From contig CAKSAN010000003.1 in the NCBI GenBank assembly GCA_934436435.1, forward strand, positions 186,001-250,000: a DNA stretch of 64,000 nt. The letters run 5' to 3'. Of the stretch, positions 44,096 to 53,245 are shown piece by piece. Source of the DNA: an uncultured Acetatifactor sp. Lineage in GTDB: Bacteria; Bacillota; Clostridia; Lachnospirales; Lachnospiraceae. Within the stretch, counting starts at the first letter, position 1. Every line of letters begins with the position of its first letter. The notes under the pieces were generated by a model that saw only the letters and a list, made by a program, of their open reading frames with translations, did no database searches and had not been told where the DNA came from. The position numbers and the translations under genes are program-made.

Positions 44096-44132
44096 TTGCA
44101 TATTTGTATATGCTTGTATATAATGATATAAT
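44096..44132 (+). promoter_or_regulatory. Two overlapping promoters of the suf operon
   Basis: TTGCAT (44096-44101) with TATAAT at 44119-44124, and TTGTAT (44104-44109) with TATAAT at 44127-44132, both with 17-base spacers. The inverted pair TTCCTA (44135-44140) and TAGGA (44156-44160) next to the start could be a regulator site. Confidence 0.55.
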
Positions 44133-44168
44133 AATTCCTAGTTGAGTGCTAGAGATAGGAGGAAGTAT

Positions 44169-44915
44169 ATGTCAGAACAATTATTACAGGTGCGAAACTT
44201 ATCCGTCAGCGTAGAGGATAAGCCCATCCTTCATGGAATAGATTTAGAGGTTCGTCCCGGAGAGACCCACGTCCTCATGGGACCCAACGGTGCCGGCAAG
44301 TCCACACTGGGCTACACCATCATGGGAAGTCCCCGTTATGAGGTGACCGGTGGTGAGATCCTTTTTAAAGGAAAAGAGTTATTGGAGGAGACCGCAGACC
44401 AGAGAGCAAAGGACGGTATCTTTTTATCCTTCCAGAATCCGTTAGAGGTTCCCGGTGTCTCCCTGCGGAACTTTATCCGCAATGCGGTGGAACAGAGAAG
44501 CGGTTCCCGCATCAAGCTGTGGACCTTCAAAAAGGAACTGGAGAAGGCCATGGAAGTCTTACAGATGGATCCTTCCTACGGCGATCGTGATCTGAACGTC
44601 GGCTTTTCCGGCGGTGAGAAGAAAAAGGCGGAGATTCTACAGCTTCTGATGTTAAAGCCCTCTCTGGCCATTCTGGACGAGACTGATTCCGGGCTGGACG
44701 TGGATGCAGTGCGTACCGTATCCAAGGGAGTGGAAGAGTACCAGAAGGATAAAAAGGGTGCACTGCTGATCATCACCCACAGCACAAGAATCTTAGAGTC
44801 CCTGCATGTGGACAAGACCCATGTTCTGGTGAACGGTAAGATCGTGGCATCCGGCGACGCTTCTTTGGTAGATGAGATCAACGAGCACGGTTTTGAACGT
44901 TTTCTGGAAGCGTAA
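44169..44915 (+). CDS. sufC: SufC, ATPase of the SufBCD Fe-S scaffold
   Basis: A 248-residue ABC-type ATPase; the ATG at 44169 follows AGGAGG, and an in-frame start 27 bases earlier lacks one. Walker A GPNGAGKSTLG (about 38-48), Q loop FLSFQNPLEVPGVS, signature FSGGEKKKAE (about 143), Walker B LAILDETDSGLD. The PLEVPG segment and the ETDSGLD form are specific for SufC. It powers conformational change of the SufBCD complex during iron-sulfur cluster assembly in the cytoplasm. First gene of a five-gene operon. Confidence 0.97.
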   Translation: MSEQLLQVRNLSVSVEDKPILHGIDLEVRPGETHVLMGPNGAGKSTLGYTIMGSPRYEVTGGEILFKGKELLEETADQRAKDGIFLSFQNPLEVPGVSLRNFIRNAVEQRSGSRIKLWTFKKELEKAMEVLQMDPSYGDRDLNVGFSGGEKKKAEILQLLMLKPSLAILDETDSGLDVDAVRTVSKGVEEYQKDKKGALLIITHSTRILESLHVDKTHVLVNGKIVASGDASLVDEINEHGFERFLEA

Positions 44916-44933
44916 AGGAGGTCGGCGATCCGA

Positions 44934-46346
44934 ATGAGTGAAAGAGAAAAGACTTATGTGGAGGACGTCAACAGAAGCATTTACGACATTCGTAATGAAG
45001 AAAAAGACGTCTACCGCATTCAGAAAGGACTGACGCCCGCCATTGTGGAAGAGATCTCCGCGAAGAAGAACGATCCCGCATGGATGGCGAATTTCCGTCT
45101 GCAATCTTTGCAGATCTATAATGAGATGGAGGTTCCGGACTGGGGTCCGTCCATCGAGGGGCTGAACATGGAAGATATTGTGACCTATGTCAAGCCCAAT
45201 ACCCATATGAGTGCCAAATGGTCCGAGGTGCCGGAGGATATCAAGGATACCTTCGAGAAGCTGGGAATCCCTCAGGCAGAGCGGAAGTCTCTGGCCGGTG
45301 TGGGTGCCCAGTACGATTCCGAACTGGTATATCATAATGTCAGAGAAGAAGTAGCAGCTCAGGGCGTGGTCTACACCGATATGGAAAGTGCCCTGAACGG
45401 AGAATATGCGGATATGGTGCGGAAGCACTTCATGAAGCTGGTTACCCCCAGAGACCATAAATTCGCAGCACTGCACGGTGCCGTGTGGTCCGGCGGTTCC
45501 TTCGTGTATGTACCGCCCGGCGTGTCTGTGACGATCCCCTTACAGTCCTATTTCCGACTGAATGCACCGGGGGCCGGACAGTTCGAACATACCCTGATCA
45601 TCGTGGATGAAGGCGCTTACCTGCACTTTATCGAGGGATGTTCCGCACCGAAGTACAATGTGGCGAACCTCCATGCCGGCTGCGTGGAACTGTTCGTTGG
45701 AAAAAACGCAAAGCTGCGTTACTCCACTATCGAGAACTGGTCCAAGAACATGTACAATCTGAATACCAAGCGGGCGTTGGTGGAAGAGGGAGGTACCATC
45801 GAATGGGTATCCGGTTCCTTTGGATCCCACGTATCTTACCTGTATCCCATGAGCGTGCTGAACGGTAAGGGCGCCAGAGCGGAATTCACCGGTATCACCT
45901 TTGCGGGAGCCGGACAGAATCTGGATACCGGCACCAAAGTGGTCCACAATGCACCGGAGACTACTTCCTATATTAATACCAAGTCCATCTCCAAGGATGG
46001 CGGTATCAGTACCTTCCGAAGTTCCGTGGTCGTGAAGAACAGTGCGGCGGAGAGCAAATCCGCCGTATCCTGCCAGTCCCTGATGTTGGATGACAAGTCC
46101 CGTTCCGACACCATTCCGGCCATGGACATCCGTACTCAGGATGCCGATATCGGACACGAGGCGAAGATCGGCCGGATCAGCGATGAAGCGGTGTTCTATC
46201 TGATGTCCCGCGGTATCTCCGAGGAGGACGCCAGAGCCATGATCGTCAGCGGATTCGCAGACAATGTATCAAAGGAGCTGCCGTTGGAATACGCGGTGGA
46301 GATGAACAACCTGATCCGTCTGGAAATGAAAGGCAGCATCGGCTAA
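44934..46346 (+). CDS. sufB: SufB, Fe-S cluster scaffold subunit
   Basis: A 470-residue SufB. Typical blocks: PDWGPSIEGLNMEDIVTYV at the N-terminus, VWSGGSFVYVPPGVSVTIPL, EGCSAPKY with the conserved cysteine, and the C-terminal HEAKIGRISDEAVFYLMSRG. SufB forms the beta-helix scaffold with SufD and receives sulfur from SufU/SufS. Strong AAAGGAGG ribosome binding site, 18 bases after sufC. The invariant C-terminal LEMKGSIG end is present. Confidence 0.97.
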   Translation: MSEREKTYVEDVNRSIYDIRNEEKDVYRIQKGLTPAIVEEISAKKNDPAWMANFRLQSLQIYNEMEVPDWGPSIEGLNMEDIVTYVKPNTHMSAKWSEVPEDIKDTFEKLGIPQAERKSLAGVGAQYDSELVYHNVREEVAAQGVVYTDMESALNGEYADMVRKHFMKLVTPRDHKFAALHGAVWSGGSFVYVPPGVSVTIPLQSYFRLNAPGAGQFEHTLIIVDEGAYLHFIEGCSAPKYNVANLHAGCVELFVGKNAKLRYSTIENWSKNMYNLNTKRALVEEGGTIEWVSGSFGSHVSYLYPMSVLNGKGARAEFTGITFAGAGQNLDTGTKVVHNAPETTSYINTKSISKDGGISTFRSSVVVKNSAAESKSAVSCQSLMLDDKSRSDTIPAMDIRTQDADIGHEAKIGRISDEAVFYLMSRGISEEDARAMIVSGFADNVSKELPLEYAVEMNNLIRLEMKGSIG

Positions 46347-46381
46347 AGATTGCAGGCTATGAGAAAGATATAGGTAATAGT

Positions 46382-47482
46382 ATGGAAAAAGAATATAATA
46401 TGACCATCAACCGGCTGCCCTCCAAGACATGGAACTGGCTTCGCATGAATGAGACGCAGTTGGACAAAATAACGATTCCTACGGCAGGAGAGGCAAAAGT
46501 CACCCTGCCGGGAAAAATAACAACAGCAGAAAACGAAGGTTCCCAACCATGGAATGCGGACTTTGCAGGCGTCGCTTCCGGTATGGGAGAGGATATGGAC
46601 GGTCTGCTCGCCGCAGCGGGAGTGAAGGCGCAGCATTATGAGGTGCCTGCGGATGCCGCAGAAGAGCGTCCGTTACTTCTGGATTATGAGTATGCACAGA
46701 ACAGCTTACAGGCCGGTGCTGTAGCGGTGAGAGCCCGGAAAAACAGTGAGATCACTGTGATTCAGGACTTTGCTTCCGACAGGGAAGCAGCCGGTCAGGC
46801 TGCGGTATCTACCATACTGTATCTGGAAGAGGGAGCGAAGATCCGCCTGATCCAGATCCAGAGACTGGGCAGTGAGTTTACTTTTATGAATGATATCGGA
46901 GCTCTGTGCGAAGAGAAGGCTTCTGTGGAAGTGATCCAGCTGATCCTTGGCGGAAAGAACACATACCTTGGATGCAAGACCACTTTGCAGGGCAGAGAGA
47001 GCAGCATGAATGCCGACACCGCCTATATCGTGGACGGTGACGGAAGACTGGATATGAATTACGTGGCTCTGCATGAGGGCAAAAAGACCCAGAGCAATAT
47101 GCAGGCAGGCGGCGTTCTGCGGGATCATGCCTTCAAGCTGTACCGCGGTACCATTGATTTCAAATGGGGTGCCAAGGGCGCAGTAGGCAACGAAAAAGAA
47201 GATGTGCTTTTATTATCCAACGATGTGGTGAACCAGACCATCCCCCTGATCCTCTGCGCGGAGGAAGATGTGGAGGGCAATCACGGTGCCACCATCGGCA
47301 AACTGGATGATGAGCTGCTGTTCTATCTGGAGAGCCGCGGCCTGAACAGAGAGCAGATCTATGAGATGATGGCAATGGCCAAGGTGGATGCGGTCTGCCG
47401 CAAGATCCCCGACGCGGCTGCACAGGCGAAAGTACAGGAGTTCCTGGGCAGAGCCGGCGAAGAAGAGGAAGCGGAAGAGTAA
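46382..47482 (+). CDS. sufD: SufD, Fe-S scaffold partner subunit
   Basis: A 366-residue paralogue of SufB, slightly short for SufD. The N-terminal third is variable; the beta-helix core shows EITVIQDFASD, LNMNYVALHEG-like repeats and FKLYRGTIDFKWGAKGAVG. The C-terminus carries the shared HGATIGKLDDELLFYLESRG motif including the conserved histidine and tail helix. SufD builds the SufBC2D complex with SufC and SufB and helps iron entry. The gene follows sufB by 35 bases. Confidence 0.93.
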   Translation: MEKEYNMTINRLPSKTWNWLRMNETQLDKITIPTAGEAKVTLPGKITTAENEGSQPWNADFAGVASGMGEDMDGLLAAAGVKAQHYEVPADAAEERPLLLDYEYAQNSLQAGAVAVRARKNSEITVIQDFASDREAAGQAAVSTILYLEEGAKIRLIQIQRLGSEFTFMNDIGALCEEKASVEVIQLILGGKNTYLGCKTTLQGRESSMNADTAYIVDGDGRLDMNYVALHEGKKTQSNMQAGGVLRDHAFKLYRGTIDFKWGAKGAVGNEKEDVLLLSNDVVNQTIPLILCAEEDVEGNHGATIGKLDDELLFYLESRGLNREQIYEMMAMAKVDAVCRKIPDAAAQAKVQEFLGRAGEEEEAEE

Positions 47483-47498
47483 GATAACAGGAGGAAGT

Positions 47499-48722
47499 AT
47501 GACGACTTCAATCAGCGAGATCCGTAAGGATTTTCCTCTGCTTAGGAATAACGATGTGATTTATCTCGACACGGCGGCGACTTCCCAGAAGCCGTCCTGT
47601 GTTCTGGAAGCAGAGAGAACATTTTATGAAAAATACAATGCCAATCCCCTGCGCGGATTATACGAGCTGGGAGAGGCGGCGACGGAAAAATACGAAGAGG
47701 CCAGAGAGACGGTAAGAGAGTTTCTGAATGCGAAGGAAGCGGCAGAGATCATATTCGTCCGCAATGCCACGGAAGCATTGAATCTGGTGGCTTACAGTCT
47801 GGGATCCCTGGTGCTGAAGCCCGGGGATGAGATCCTCGTGAGCATCATGGAGCACCACAGCAATCTTCTGCCCTGGCAGCAGGCGGCAGCCAGAACCGGA
47901 GCTGTGGTAAGATATTTAGAGTGCACCGAGGACGGCAAATATACCGAGGAAGCATTCCGCGCAGCGTTGAGTGACCGTACGAAGATCGTGGCCATGACCC
48001 AGGTATCCAATGTACTGGGCTGTAAAAATGACATCAAGCGTTTTGCGCGGATCGCTCATGAGGCCGGTGCTTATTTTGTGGCGGATGGAGCCCAGAGCGT
48101 TCCCCATATGGCAGTGGATGTACAGGATCTGGATGTGGATTTTCTGGCATTTTCCGGGCACAAGATGTATGCTCCCATGGGAATCGGTGCGTTATATGCC
48201 AAGAGAGAGCTGCTGGAGAAGATGCCTCCGTTTTTATGCGGTGGCGAAATGATCGATTCCGTCAGCCGTACCGGAGCCGTGTGGGCGGAAGTACCCCACA
48301 AGTTCGAGGCCGGTACCGTAAACGGCGCCGGAGCCTATGCATTGGCAGAAGCCATCCGCTATGTGCAGAAGATCGGCTTTGATTTCATCGAAGAGAGAGA
48401 AGCGAAGCTGACAGCCCTGCTGATGGATGGCATGAAGGAGATCCCTGCGGTACACATTCTGGGATCCCAGAAAGCGGAGGATCATCACGGCATCGTGACT
48501 TTCAAGGTGGAGGGTGTGCATCCCCATGATGTGGCATCTATTCTGGACGCGGATCATATCGCGGTCCGGGCGGGACATCACTGTGCCCAGCCGTTATTGC
48601 AGCATCTGAAAGTATTGTCCACCACCAGAGTAAGCCTTGGCGTTTACAATACAGAAGAAGAGATTCAGGCATTTTTAACAAGTCTTGCAAAGATAAGGAG
48701 ACAGATGGGCTATGGAGAATAA
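47499..48722 (+). CDS. sufS: SufS, group II cysteine desulfurase
   Basis: A 407-residue PLP enzyme; the ATG at 47499 is behind AGGAGG, and the longer frame runs back into sufD. Features: YLDTAATSQKP (about residues 20-30), EHHSNLLPWQ, the PLP-lysine loop FLAFSGHKMYAPMGIGALY (about 222-240) and the catalytic cysteine in VRAGHHCAQPLL (about 360). The length and short cysteine loop fit SufS, not IscS/NifS. It strips sulfur from cysteine as persulfide for SufU. Its end overlaps sufU by 11 bases. Confidence 0.97.
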   Translation: MTTSISEIRKDFPLLRNNDVIYLDTAATSQKPSCVLEAERTFYEKYNANPLRGLYELGEAATEKYEEARETVREFLNAKEAAEIIFVRNATEALNLVAYSLGSLVLKPGDEILVSIMEHHSNLLPWQQAAARTGAVVRYLECTEDGKYTEEAFRAALSDRTKIVAMTQVSNVLGCKNDIKRFARIAHEAGAYFVADGAQSVPHMAVDVQDLDVDFLAFSGHKMYAPMGIGALYAKRELLEKMPPFLCGGEMIDSVSRTGAVWAEVPHKFEAGTVNGAGAYALAEAIRYVQKIGFDFIEEREAKLTALLMDGMKEIPAVHILGSQKAEDHHGIVTFKVEGVHPHDVASILDADHIAVRAGHHCAQPLLQHLKVLSTTRVSLGVYNTEEEIQAFLTSLAKIRRQMGYGE

Positions 48723-49143
48723 GACATTTTATAATGAGATCCTGACGGAGCACAATCTGCATCCGTATCACAAACATAAGCTGGAGGATGCAAATCTGGT
48801 ACTGGAAGGTGTCAATCCCAGCTGCGGCGACGATATTTTTCTGGAACTGAAAGTAGAGGACGGTGTAGTCGTGGATGGATCTTTTGAAGGAGACGGCTGT
48901 GCCATTTCCCAGGCTTCCGCAGACATGATGCTGGAACTGGTCATCGGCAGAAGCAAAGAGGAAGCACTGCATCTGGCAGATCTGTTCTTAAAGATGATCA
49001 AGGGAAGCATTACCGAGGAAGAGAGGGATGAACTGGAAGAAGCCTCTGTATTGCAGGATATCGCCCACATGCCCGCCCGGGTAAAATGCGCGGTACTGGG
49101 CTGGCACACTATGCAGGAGTTACTAAAAACAGAAGAAAATTAG
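48712..49143 (+). CDS. sufU: SufU, zinc-dependent sulfurtransferase
   Basis: A 143-residue IscU-like protein of the Gram-positive SufU type. Three conserved cysteines are in NPSCGDDI (with the aspartate two after it), EGDGCAISQAS and RVKCAVLGW; the 18-21 residue insertion between cysteines 2 and 3 (GRSKEEALHLADLFLKMI region) marks SufU rather than IscU. It exchanges zinc for SufS cysteine to accept persulfide and pass it to SufB. Last gene of the operon. Confidence 0.95.
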   Translation: MENKTFYNEILTEHNLHPYHKHKLEDANLVLEGVNPSCGDDIFLELKVEDGVVVDGSFEGDGCAISQASADMMLELVIGRSKEEALHLADLFLKMIKGSITEEERDELEEASVLQDIAHMPARVKCAVLGWHTMQELLKTEEN

Positions 49144-49167
49144 CTGATTATAAGATAAAGATACATC

Positions 49168-49196
49168 TTGCACAGCTTTTTGGGATACGCTACAAT
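49168..49196 (+). promoter_or_regulatory. Promoter of the DUF1622 gene
   Basis: TTGCAC at 49168-49173, 17-base spacer, TACAAT at 49191-49196. Confidence 0.6.
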
Positions 49197-49227
49197 AAAT
49201 GCAGGTGTACAAAAATGGGGGCTGCGC

Positions 49228-49557
49228 ATGGAGACTATCATTGAATTGCTGGAAAATCTTATGAACAATATCGTGCAGGTGGCGATACTGTTTTTTGAAT
49301 TTGTCGGAGTGATCGTTATTATTCTCTCCGGTCTGAAGGGCTTTTACAATTATGTGCGACGGGTGCCGGAGATGAAGATCACTTTGGCGCAGGGACTTGC
49401 TGTGGGGCTGGAATTCAAGCTGTGCAGTGAAATCCTCAAGACCGTTATTGTCAGGGACTGGAAGGAGATCGTTACCGTAGCCGGGATTATCGGCCTCAGA
49501 GCGGCCCTGACCTTCCTGATCCACTGGGAGATCAAAGAAGAGAAGACTCATTCTTAA
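49228..49557 (+). CDS. DUF1622 membrane protein
   Basis: A 109-residue integral membrane protein; the start is set at the ATG at 49228 because the promoter -10 lies inside the longer frame. Three hydrophobic helices are seen (IVQVAILFFEFVGVIVIIL, GLAVGLEFKLCSEILK, IVTVAGIIGLRAALTFLI). The GLEFKLCSEILKT and GLRAALTFLIHWE blocks are characteristic of DUF1622, a family of unknown function. It stands alone with its own promoter and terminator. Confidence 0.88.
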   Translation: METIIELLENLMNNIVQVAILFFEFVGVIVIILSGLKGFYNYVRRVPEMKITLAQGLAVGLEFKLCSEILKTVIVRDWKEIVTVAGIIGLRAALTFLIHWEIKEEKTHS

Positions 49558-49593
49558 AAAATCCGGAGACAACGAAATGTCTCCGGATTTTTA
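49556..49593. terminator. Bidirectional terminator
   Basis: A 14-base-pair perfect stem (49557-49570 with 49579-49592, core ATCCGGAGAC) with A and T runs on both sides, between the convergent DUF1622 and EAL genes. Confidence 0.9.
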
Positions 49594-49623
49594 AATCAAG
49601 TAATCTATGGATGTCCCCTGGAA

Positions 49624-51549
49624 TCAGACATGTGTCAGGAACCGGGGCAATTCTTCCATGGGAATCGGCTTTGAGAACTTATAGCCCTGTAAATAATCCG
49701 CATGACTGGCAATACACAGTGCCTCCTGTTCCTCGGTTTCGACACCTTCATACAGTACCTTGTAGCCCAATCGCTCGAAAGCAGCGGAAAAATAGCTGAC
49801 CAGAAAGCGGGAGTTGGCATCCTGATCGGCCATCAGTAAGAGGCTTCGGTCAAATTTGACCACATCCAGTTTCAGGCTTAAGATCCGGTCGAAGTTGGAG
49901 TAACCGGTTCCGAAGTCATCCAGATAGGTACATACTCCCAGCTTCTTGAATTCATTGACGCATTCCTGTACCAATTCATATTCCGTATCGTTCTGTGTCT
50001 CCGTAAACTCTACGGCAATGGTGTGGAAATCGATTCCGGTGGCCTGCACGATGGATTTAAACTCTTCCATGAAATCTTTTTCGCCCAGTTCTTCCACAGA
50101 GAGGTTTACGGATACCCGGGAGATCTGATAGCCCTCTTCCCGTATCTTTCGGATCTGACGGCAGGTTTTGTTCAGGATGATCATACTGAGGCGGTGAATG
50201 TAGCCGTATTTTTCCGCCAGAGGAATAAAGCGATCCGGAAACACCAGCCCGGTCTGGGGCAGCCGCAGACGCATCAGGGATTCCGCGGTATCGTAAGTAC
50301 CCGTGTGCACATTGCGTACCGGCTGGCAATAGACCAGAACACGTTCATCGTCTAGGGAGCCATGGTCTGCGATGTCTTTCAGCTGGGTTCTGATATAGTA
50401 CATTTCTTTGTAGGACTGATAGTCCTCCTCTCCGAAGACACGATAGGAATTCTGTGTCACTTTTTCGGAAAAGTAATTGAATACATCGTAGAACTGTTCC
50501 AGATTCTCGCAAAAATCCAGATGATCGAAGAGCACCAGTTTATAGGGAAGTTTATATTCTTCATAATACTGTTGAAACACTTTTTTGATCAGGGAGACCG
50601 CACGTTCTGTGGCATCCGGTATATTGTGGCTGTCTACTGCCAGAACGAAGAAGCTGGTGGAGGGATTGAACAGCATACCCTTGCGGAAATAATCCGTCCA
50701 GAAGTCGTAAAACAGTTTTCCCATTTCCTCGGTCACCACATATTCGAAATCCATATCAAAGCGCAGACACAGGTAGTAGGTATCCTGAGAGGTATGCTTC
50801 TGCTGCCGCAGGTATTCGTCCAGAGAAGCGGAACCCAGAGCACCGGTCTTCGGGTCGTAGGCATTGGCATGAAGCATGTAGAGGACCACCAGAAGCGGCA
50901 GAAAATAGGTGGTGGCCAGGAAAGAAGTCGTATTCATGGAGGTCTCCAACACTACGATGCCGGCGCATACCGCTTCTGTAAATAAAAGCATATGAAACAG
51001 TTCGGTGGGAAGTCTGCGTTTATAACGGATCAACAGGAACAGGATAAAAGCCAGGTACAAAAGATAGCCTGTCATAAAGGGAGTCAGAAGCATTTTTTCA
51101 TACCAGGTTCCGTAATGATCCTGCTGAAAGCCCCATCCTGTCAGGGGAGCCAGAATATCCGCCGTTCCGAAGACGAGCAGAATGCCGAGGGACAGTGCAC
51201 GGAGCTTTCTTGCTGTCTTTTCCGGGAAGACGATCAGTATTTTCAGGTAAGAAATGTAGAGGCAGAACAGGGACAGAAGACTGATATGGTAGACTGTCCG
51301 AAGGATCCAGAGAAGGGAATTCTGCCGGGAAAAAAGGTCGGTATAATAAAAGGCGATATTGGAAACCGCGGCAATGAAGAGCAGGCCAAAACAGAATTTG
51401 AAGATTCTGAAAGTCTGACTTTTTTTGACGAAAGTCTGTCGGATCAGCAACAGTGCCAGAAGACACTGGATCACCAACAGAAAATCCCCTACGGGAGAGT
51501 AACTGTGTATGACGATGTGATTCGTGGACATCCATAAATGCAGACCCAT
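49624..51549 (-). CDS. Membrane-bound EAL-domain c-di-GMP phosphodiesterase
   Basis: A 641-residue protein; the start is the ATG at 51549, with AGAGGAG seven bases before it, rather than one 63 bases further out. About seven hydrophobic helices occupy residues 15-235. A degenerate GGDEF-like region (about 250-400) lacks the GGDEF signature. The EAL domain (about 410-641) keeps its motif as AESLMRL, with RVSVNLS, VEFTET, YLDDFGTGYSNF, VKFDRSLL and YEGVETEEQ, so the metal-binding residues look intact. It probably degrades c-di-GMP in response to a membrane or cell-surface signal. Confidence 0.88.
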   Translation of the reverse strand: MGLHLWMSTNHIVIHSYSPVGDFLLVIQCLLALLLIRQTFVKKSQTFRIFKFCFGLLFIAAVSNIAFYYTDLFSRQNSLLWILRTVYHISLLSLFCLYISYLKILIVFPEKTARKLRALSLGILLVFGTADILAPLTGWGFQQDHYGTWYEKMLLTPFMTGYLLYLAFILFLLIRYKRRLPTELFHMLLFTEAVCAGIVVLETSMNTTSFLATTYFLPLLVVLYMLHANAYDPKTGALGSASLDEYLRQQKHTSQDTYYLCLRFDMDFEYVVTEEMGKLFYDFWTDYFRKGMLFNPSTSFFVLAVDSHNIPDATERAVSLIKKVFQQYYEEYKLPYKLVLFDHLDFCENLEQFYDVFNYFSEKVTQNSYRVFGEEDYQSYKEMYYIRTQLKDIADHGSLDDERVLVYCQPVRNVHTGTYDTAESLMRLRLPQTGLVFPDRFIPLAEKYGYIHRLSMIILNKTCRQIRKIREEGYQISRVSVNLSVEELGEKDFMEEFKSIVQATGIDFHTIAVEFTETQNDTEYELVQECVNEFKKLGVCTYLDDFGTGYSNFDRILSLKLDVVKFDRSLLLMADQDANSRFLVSYFSAAFERLGYKVLYEGVETEEQEALCIASHADYLQGYKFSKPIPMEELPRFLTHV

Positions 51550-51602
51550 AAAAGTTCTCCTCTTTGGTAATGTAGAAAATAAATATAACAAAATGATTGT
51601 AC

Positions 51603-51631
51603 AATATACCATAAGAGGAGAATTTTGTCAG
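51603..51631 (-). promoter_or_regulatory. Promoter of the EAL gene
   Basis: Minus strand CTGACA (51631-51626), 17-base spacer, TATATT (51608-51603). Confidence 0.55.
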
Positions 51632-51690
51632 CGGGGAAATAATAGGAAATTAGTACTATTTTTAAGGCGAATGAGTCGACCTGCATTTTT

Positions 51691-52533
51691 TTAGTGCTCA
51701 AAGAAAGCGACGGCAACGGCACCGGGGCCCACATGGGTTCCGATAGTAGCTCCCAGAGTGCTGACGGGGAGTTCTCTGGCATAAGTTTTCCAGAGATGCT
51801 CGCTGTCGCAAATGTATTTCTGCAAAAGCTCATCGCTCAGACCGGTATAGCCCAGGCAGAAGGGCTTGGAGAAATCCACACCGTCTGCCTTTTCGATCTC
51901 ACGGATCAGAAAGTTACTTCCGTTCCTGGAACCACGGGCTTTACCCAACAGGATGATCTCGCCGTCGGAAACAGCTACCACGGGTTTGATGGCTAATGCA
52001 CCGCCGATAAAAGCTACGGTGGGGGAAATGCGTCCGCCCTTTTTCAAATATTCCAGAGTGTCTAAGAGCCCCATGGTATGGATCTTATGTTTCTGATTTT
52101 CCAGGGTGTTCACGATTTCTTCCGCGGTCATGCCCTGATCCTTTAACTGCATACCGTATTCCACCAGAATGCGTTCTCCGATGGTGGCATTCAGGCTGTC
52201 TACAACGAAGACTTTGCCTTTATAATCTTCTGCGGCAATCCGGGCACTCTGACAGGTACCGGACAGCTTGCTGGAAATCGTGATTACAATGACGGTTTCT
52301 CCGGCAGAAACGGCTTCTTCATATGCCTCCTCGAAGACAGCGGGGGATACCAGACTGGTGGTGGGTAGGGTATCGCATTCAATCAGTTTTTCGTAAAATT
52401 CCCTGTGACTGATGGTAACACCGTCGGCATATTCCTCGTCGCCGAAGCGGATGTGCAGAGGCAGGATCGTGACGTCCTCCCTGGGATTGCTCATATCGGA
52501 AGCGGAGTCTGTAATAAAATGTATTTTTTCCAT
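51691..52533 (-). CDS. DegV-family fatty-acid-binding protein
   Basis: A 280-residue DegV protein. Family features: ITDSASDM at the N-terminus (residues 6-13), PLHIRFGDEEY, LPTTSLVSPAVFEE, ITISSKLSGTCQSA, VVDSLNATIGERILV and the C-terminal TLGATIGTHVGPGAVAVAFFE. DegV proteins (FakB) hold a fatty acid and hand it to the FakA kinase, feeding exogenous fatty acids into phospholipid synthesis. No FakA is in the window. The gene is co-directional with the MarR regulator 112 bases upstream and the EAL gene downstream. Confidence 0.94.
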   Translation of the reverse strand: MEKIHFITDSASDMSNPREDVTILPLHIRFGDEEYADGVTISHREFYEKLIECDTLPTTSLVSPAVFEEAYEEAVSAGETVIVITISSKLSGTCQSARIAAEDYKGKVFVVDSLNATIGERILVEYGMQLKDQGMTAEEIVNTLENQKHKIHTMGLLDTLEYLKKGGRISPTVAFIGGALAIKPVVAVSDGEIILLGKARGSRNGSNFLIREIEKADGVDFSKPFCLGYTGLSDELLQKYICDSEHLWKTYARELPVSTLGATIGTHVGPGAVAVAFFEH

Positions 52534-52645
52534 AATAATATACCGGTCCTTTATTTTATGATTTTAAAATGCGCAGTTATTTCTGTTGCATGGCATTCCG
52601 TCGGGGATGCCGATAGGTTTGCAGTGCAGATGCCGCCGAAGTCTG

Positions 52646-53116
52646 TTATTTCTCTGTGAGATGTTCCGACGGAAACCCGGCAAGATATTGTTCCAGGTTA
52701 TGGGAGATCCGTTCCAGGGAGTCATAGAGATTGATCCGCTGTTCCTCTGTCATGCCGTCTCCGCCGTGAGCCAGTGCGGAATAGATCCGGGAGCTGATCT
52801 TGCGGACAACGGCACTGCCCTCCTCTGTCAGATAATACAGGGTGCGGTAGGAACGCTTGTGCTCAGGCAATTCGCAGGAGACCAGTCCCCTGACACTTAA
52901 TTGACTTAAGGTACGGGAGATGGCGGCTTTGTCCTCCTTGCATAGTTCGGTCAGCTTCGTGGCGGTCAGCCCCTCCGGGTGCTTTCCCAGGTAATACAGA
53001 CACATGGTGTAACCGGCCTTCAGATCCAACTGCCCCATTTCCAGTTCTTTCAGCTTTTGTAAATAACGGTGCAATTCCGTAATAGATACGACAAATCTTT
53101 CAAAGCGATTCTCCAT
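52646..53116 (-). CDS. MarR-family transcriptional regulator
   Basis: A 156-residue protein; the ATG at 53116 has AGGAGG seven bases upstream. The winged helix is typical: LDLKAGYTMCLYYLGKHPEG, LTATKLTELCKEDKAAISRTL (recognition helix), then LVSCELPEHKRSYRTLYYLT. C-terminal helices form the dimer arm. Located before degV on the same strand, so it may control it or itself. A near-perfect inverted repeat between this gene and the terminator upstream overlaps its promoter, a probable operator. Confidence 0.92.
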   Translation of the reverse strand: MENRFERFVVSITELHRYLQKLKELEMGQLDLKAGYTMCLYYLGKHPEGLTATKLTELCKEDKAAISRTLSQLSVRGLVSCELPEHKRSYRTLYYLTEEGSAVVRKISSRIYSALAHGGDGMTEEQRINLYDSLERISHNLEQYLAGFPSEHLTEK

Positions 53117-53135
53117 GAATATTCCTCCTGTGAAA

Positions 53136-53188
53136 TGTTGACACAACAACTTTATGAAGTGTATCATATAGATGTTGATGTGTCAACA
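53136..53188 (-). promoter_or_regulatory. Inverted-repeat operator and promoter of the marR gene
   Basis: TGTTGACACAACAAC at 53136-53150 is matched at 14 of 15 bases by the reverse complement at 53174-53188. The distal half contains the TTGACA of the minus-strand promoter (with TACACT 17 bases on), and the proximal half lies between the -10 and the start codon. This geometry fits autorepression. Confidence 0.6.
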
Positions 53189-53205
53189 TAATACAGAGCA
53201 AAAAA

Positions 53206-53233
53206 AGTACCTTATCAATGAAGATAAGGTACT
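53206..53233 (-). terminator. Terminator after the coiled-coil gene
   Basis: An 11-base-pair stem (53206-53216 with 53223-53233, AGTACCTTATC) with a 6-base loop; on the minus strand a T run follows. Confidence 0.88.
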
Positions 53234-53245
53234 GATATAAACGAA

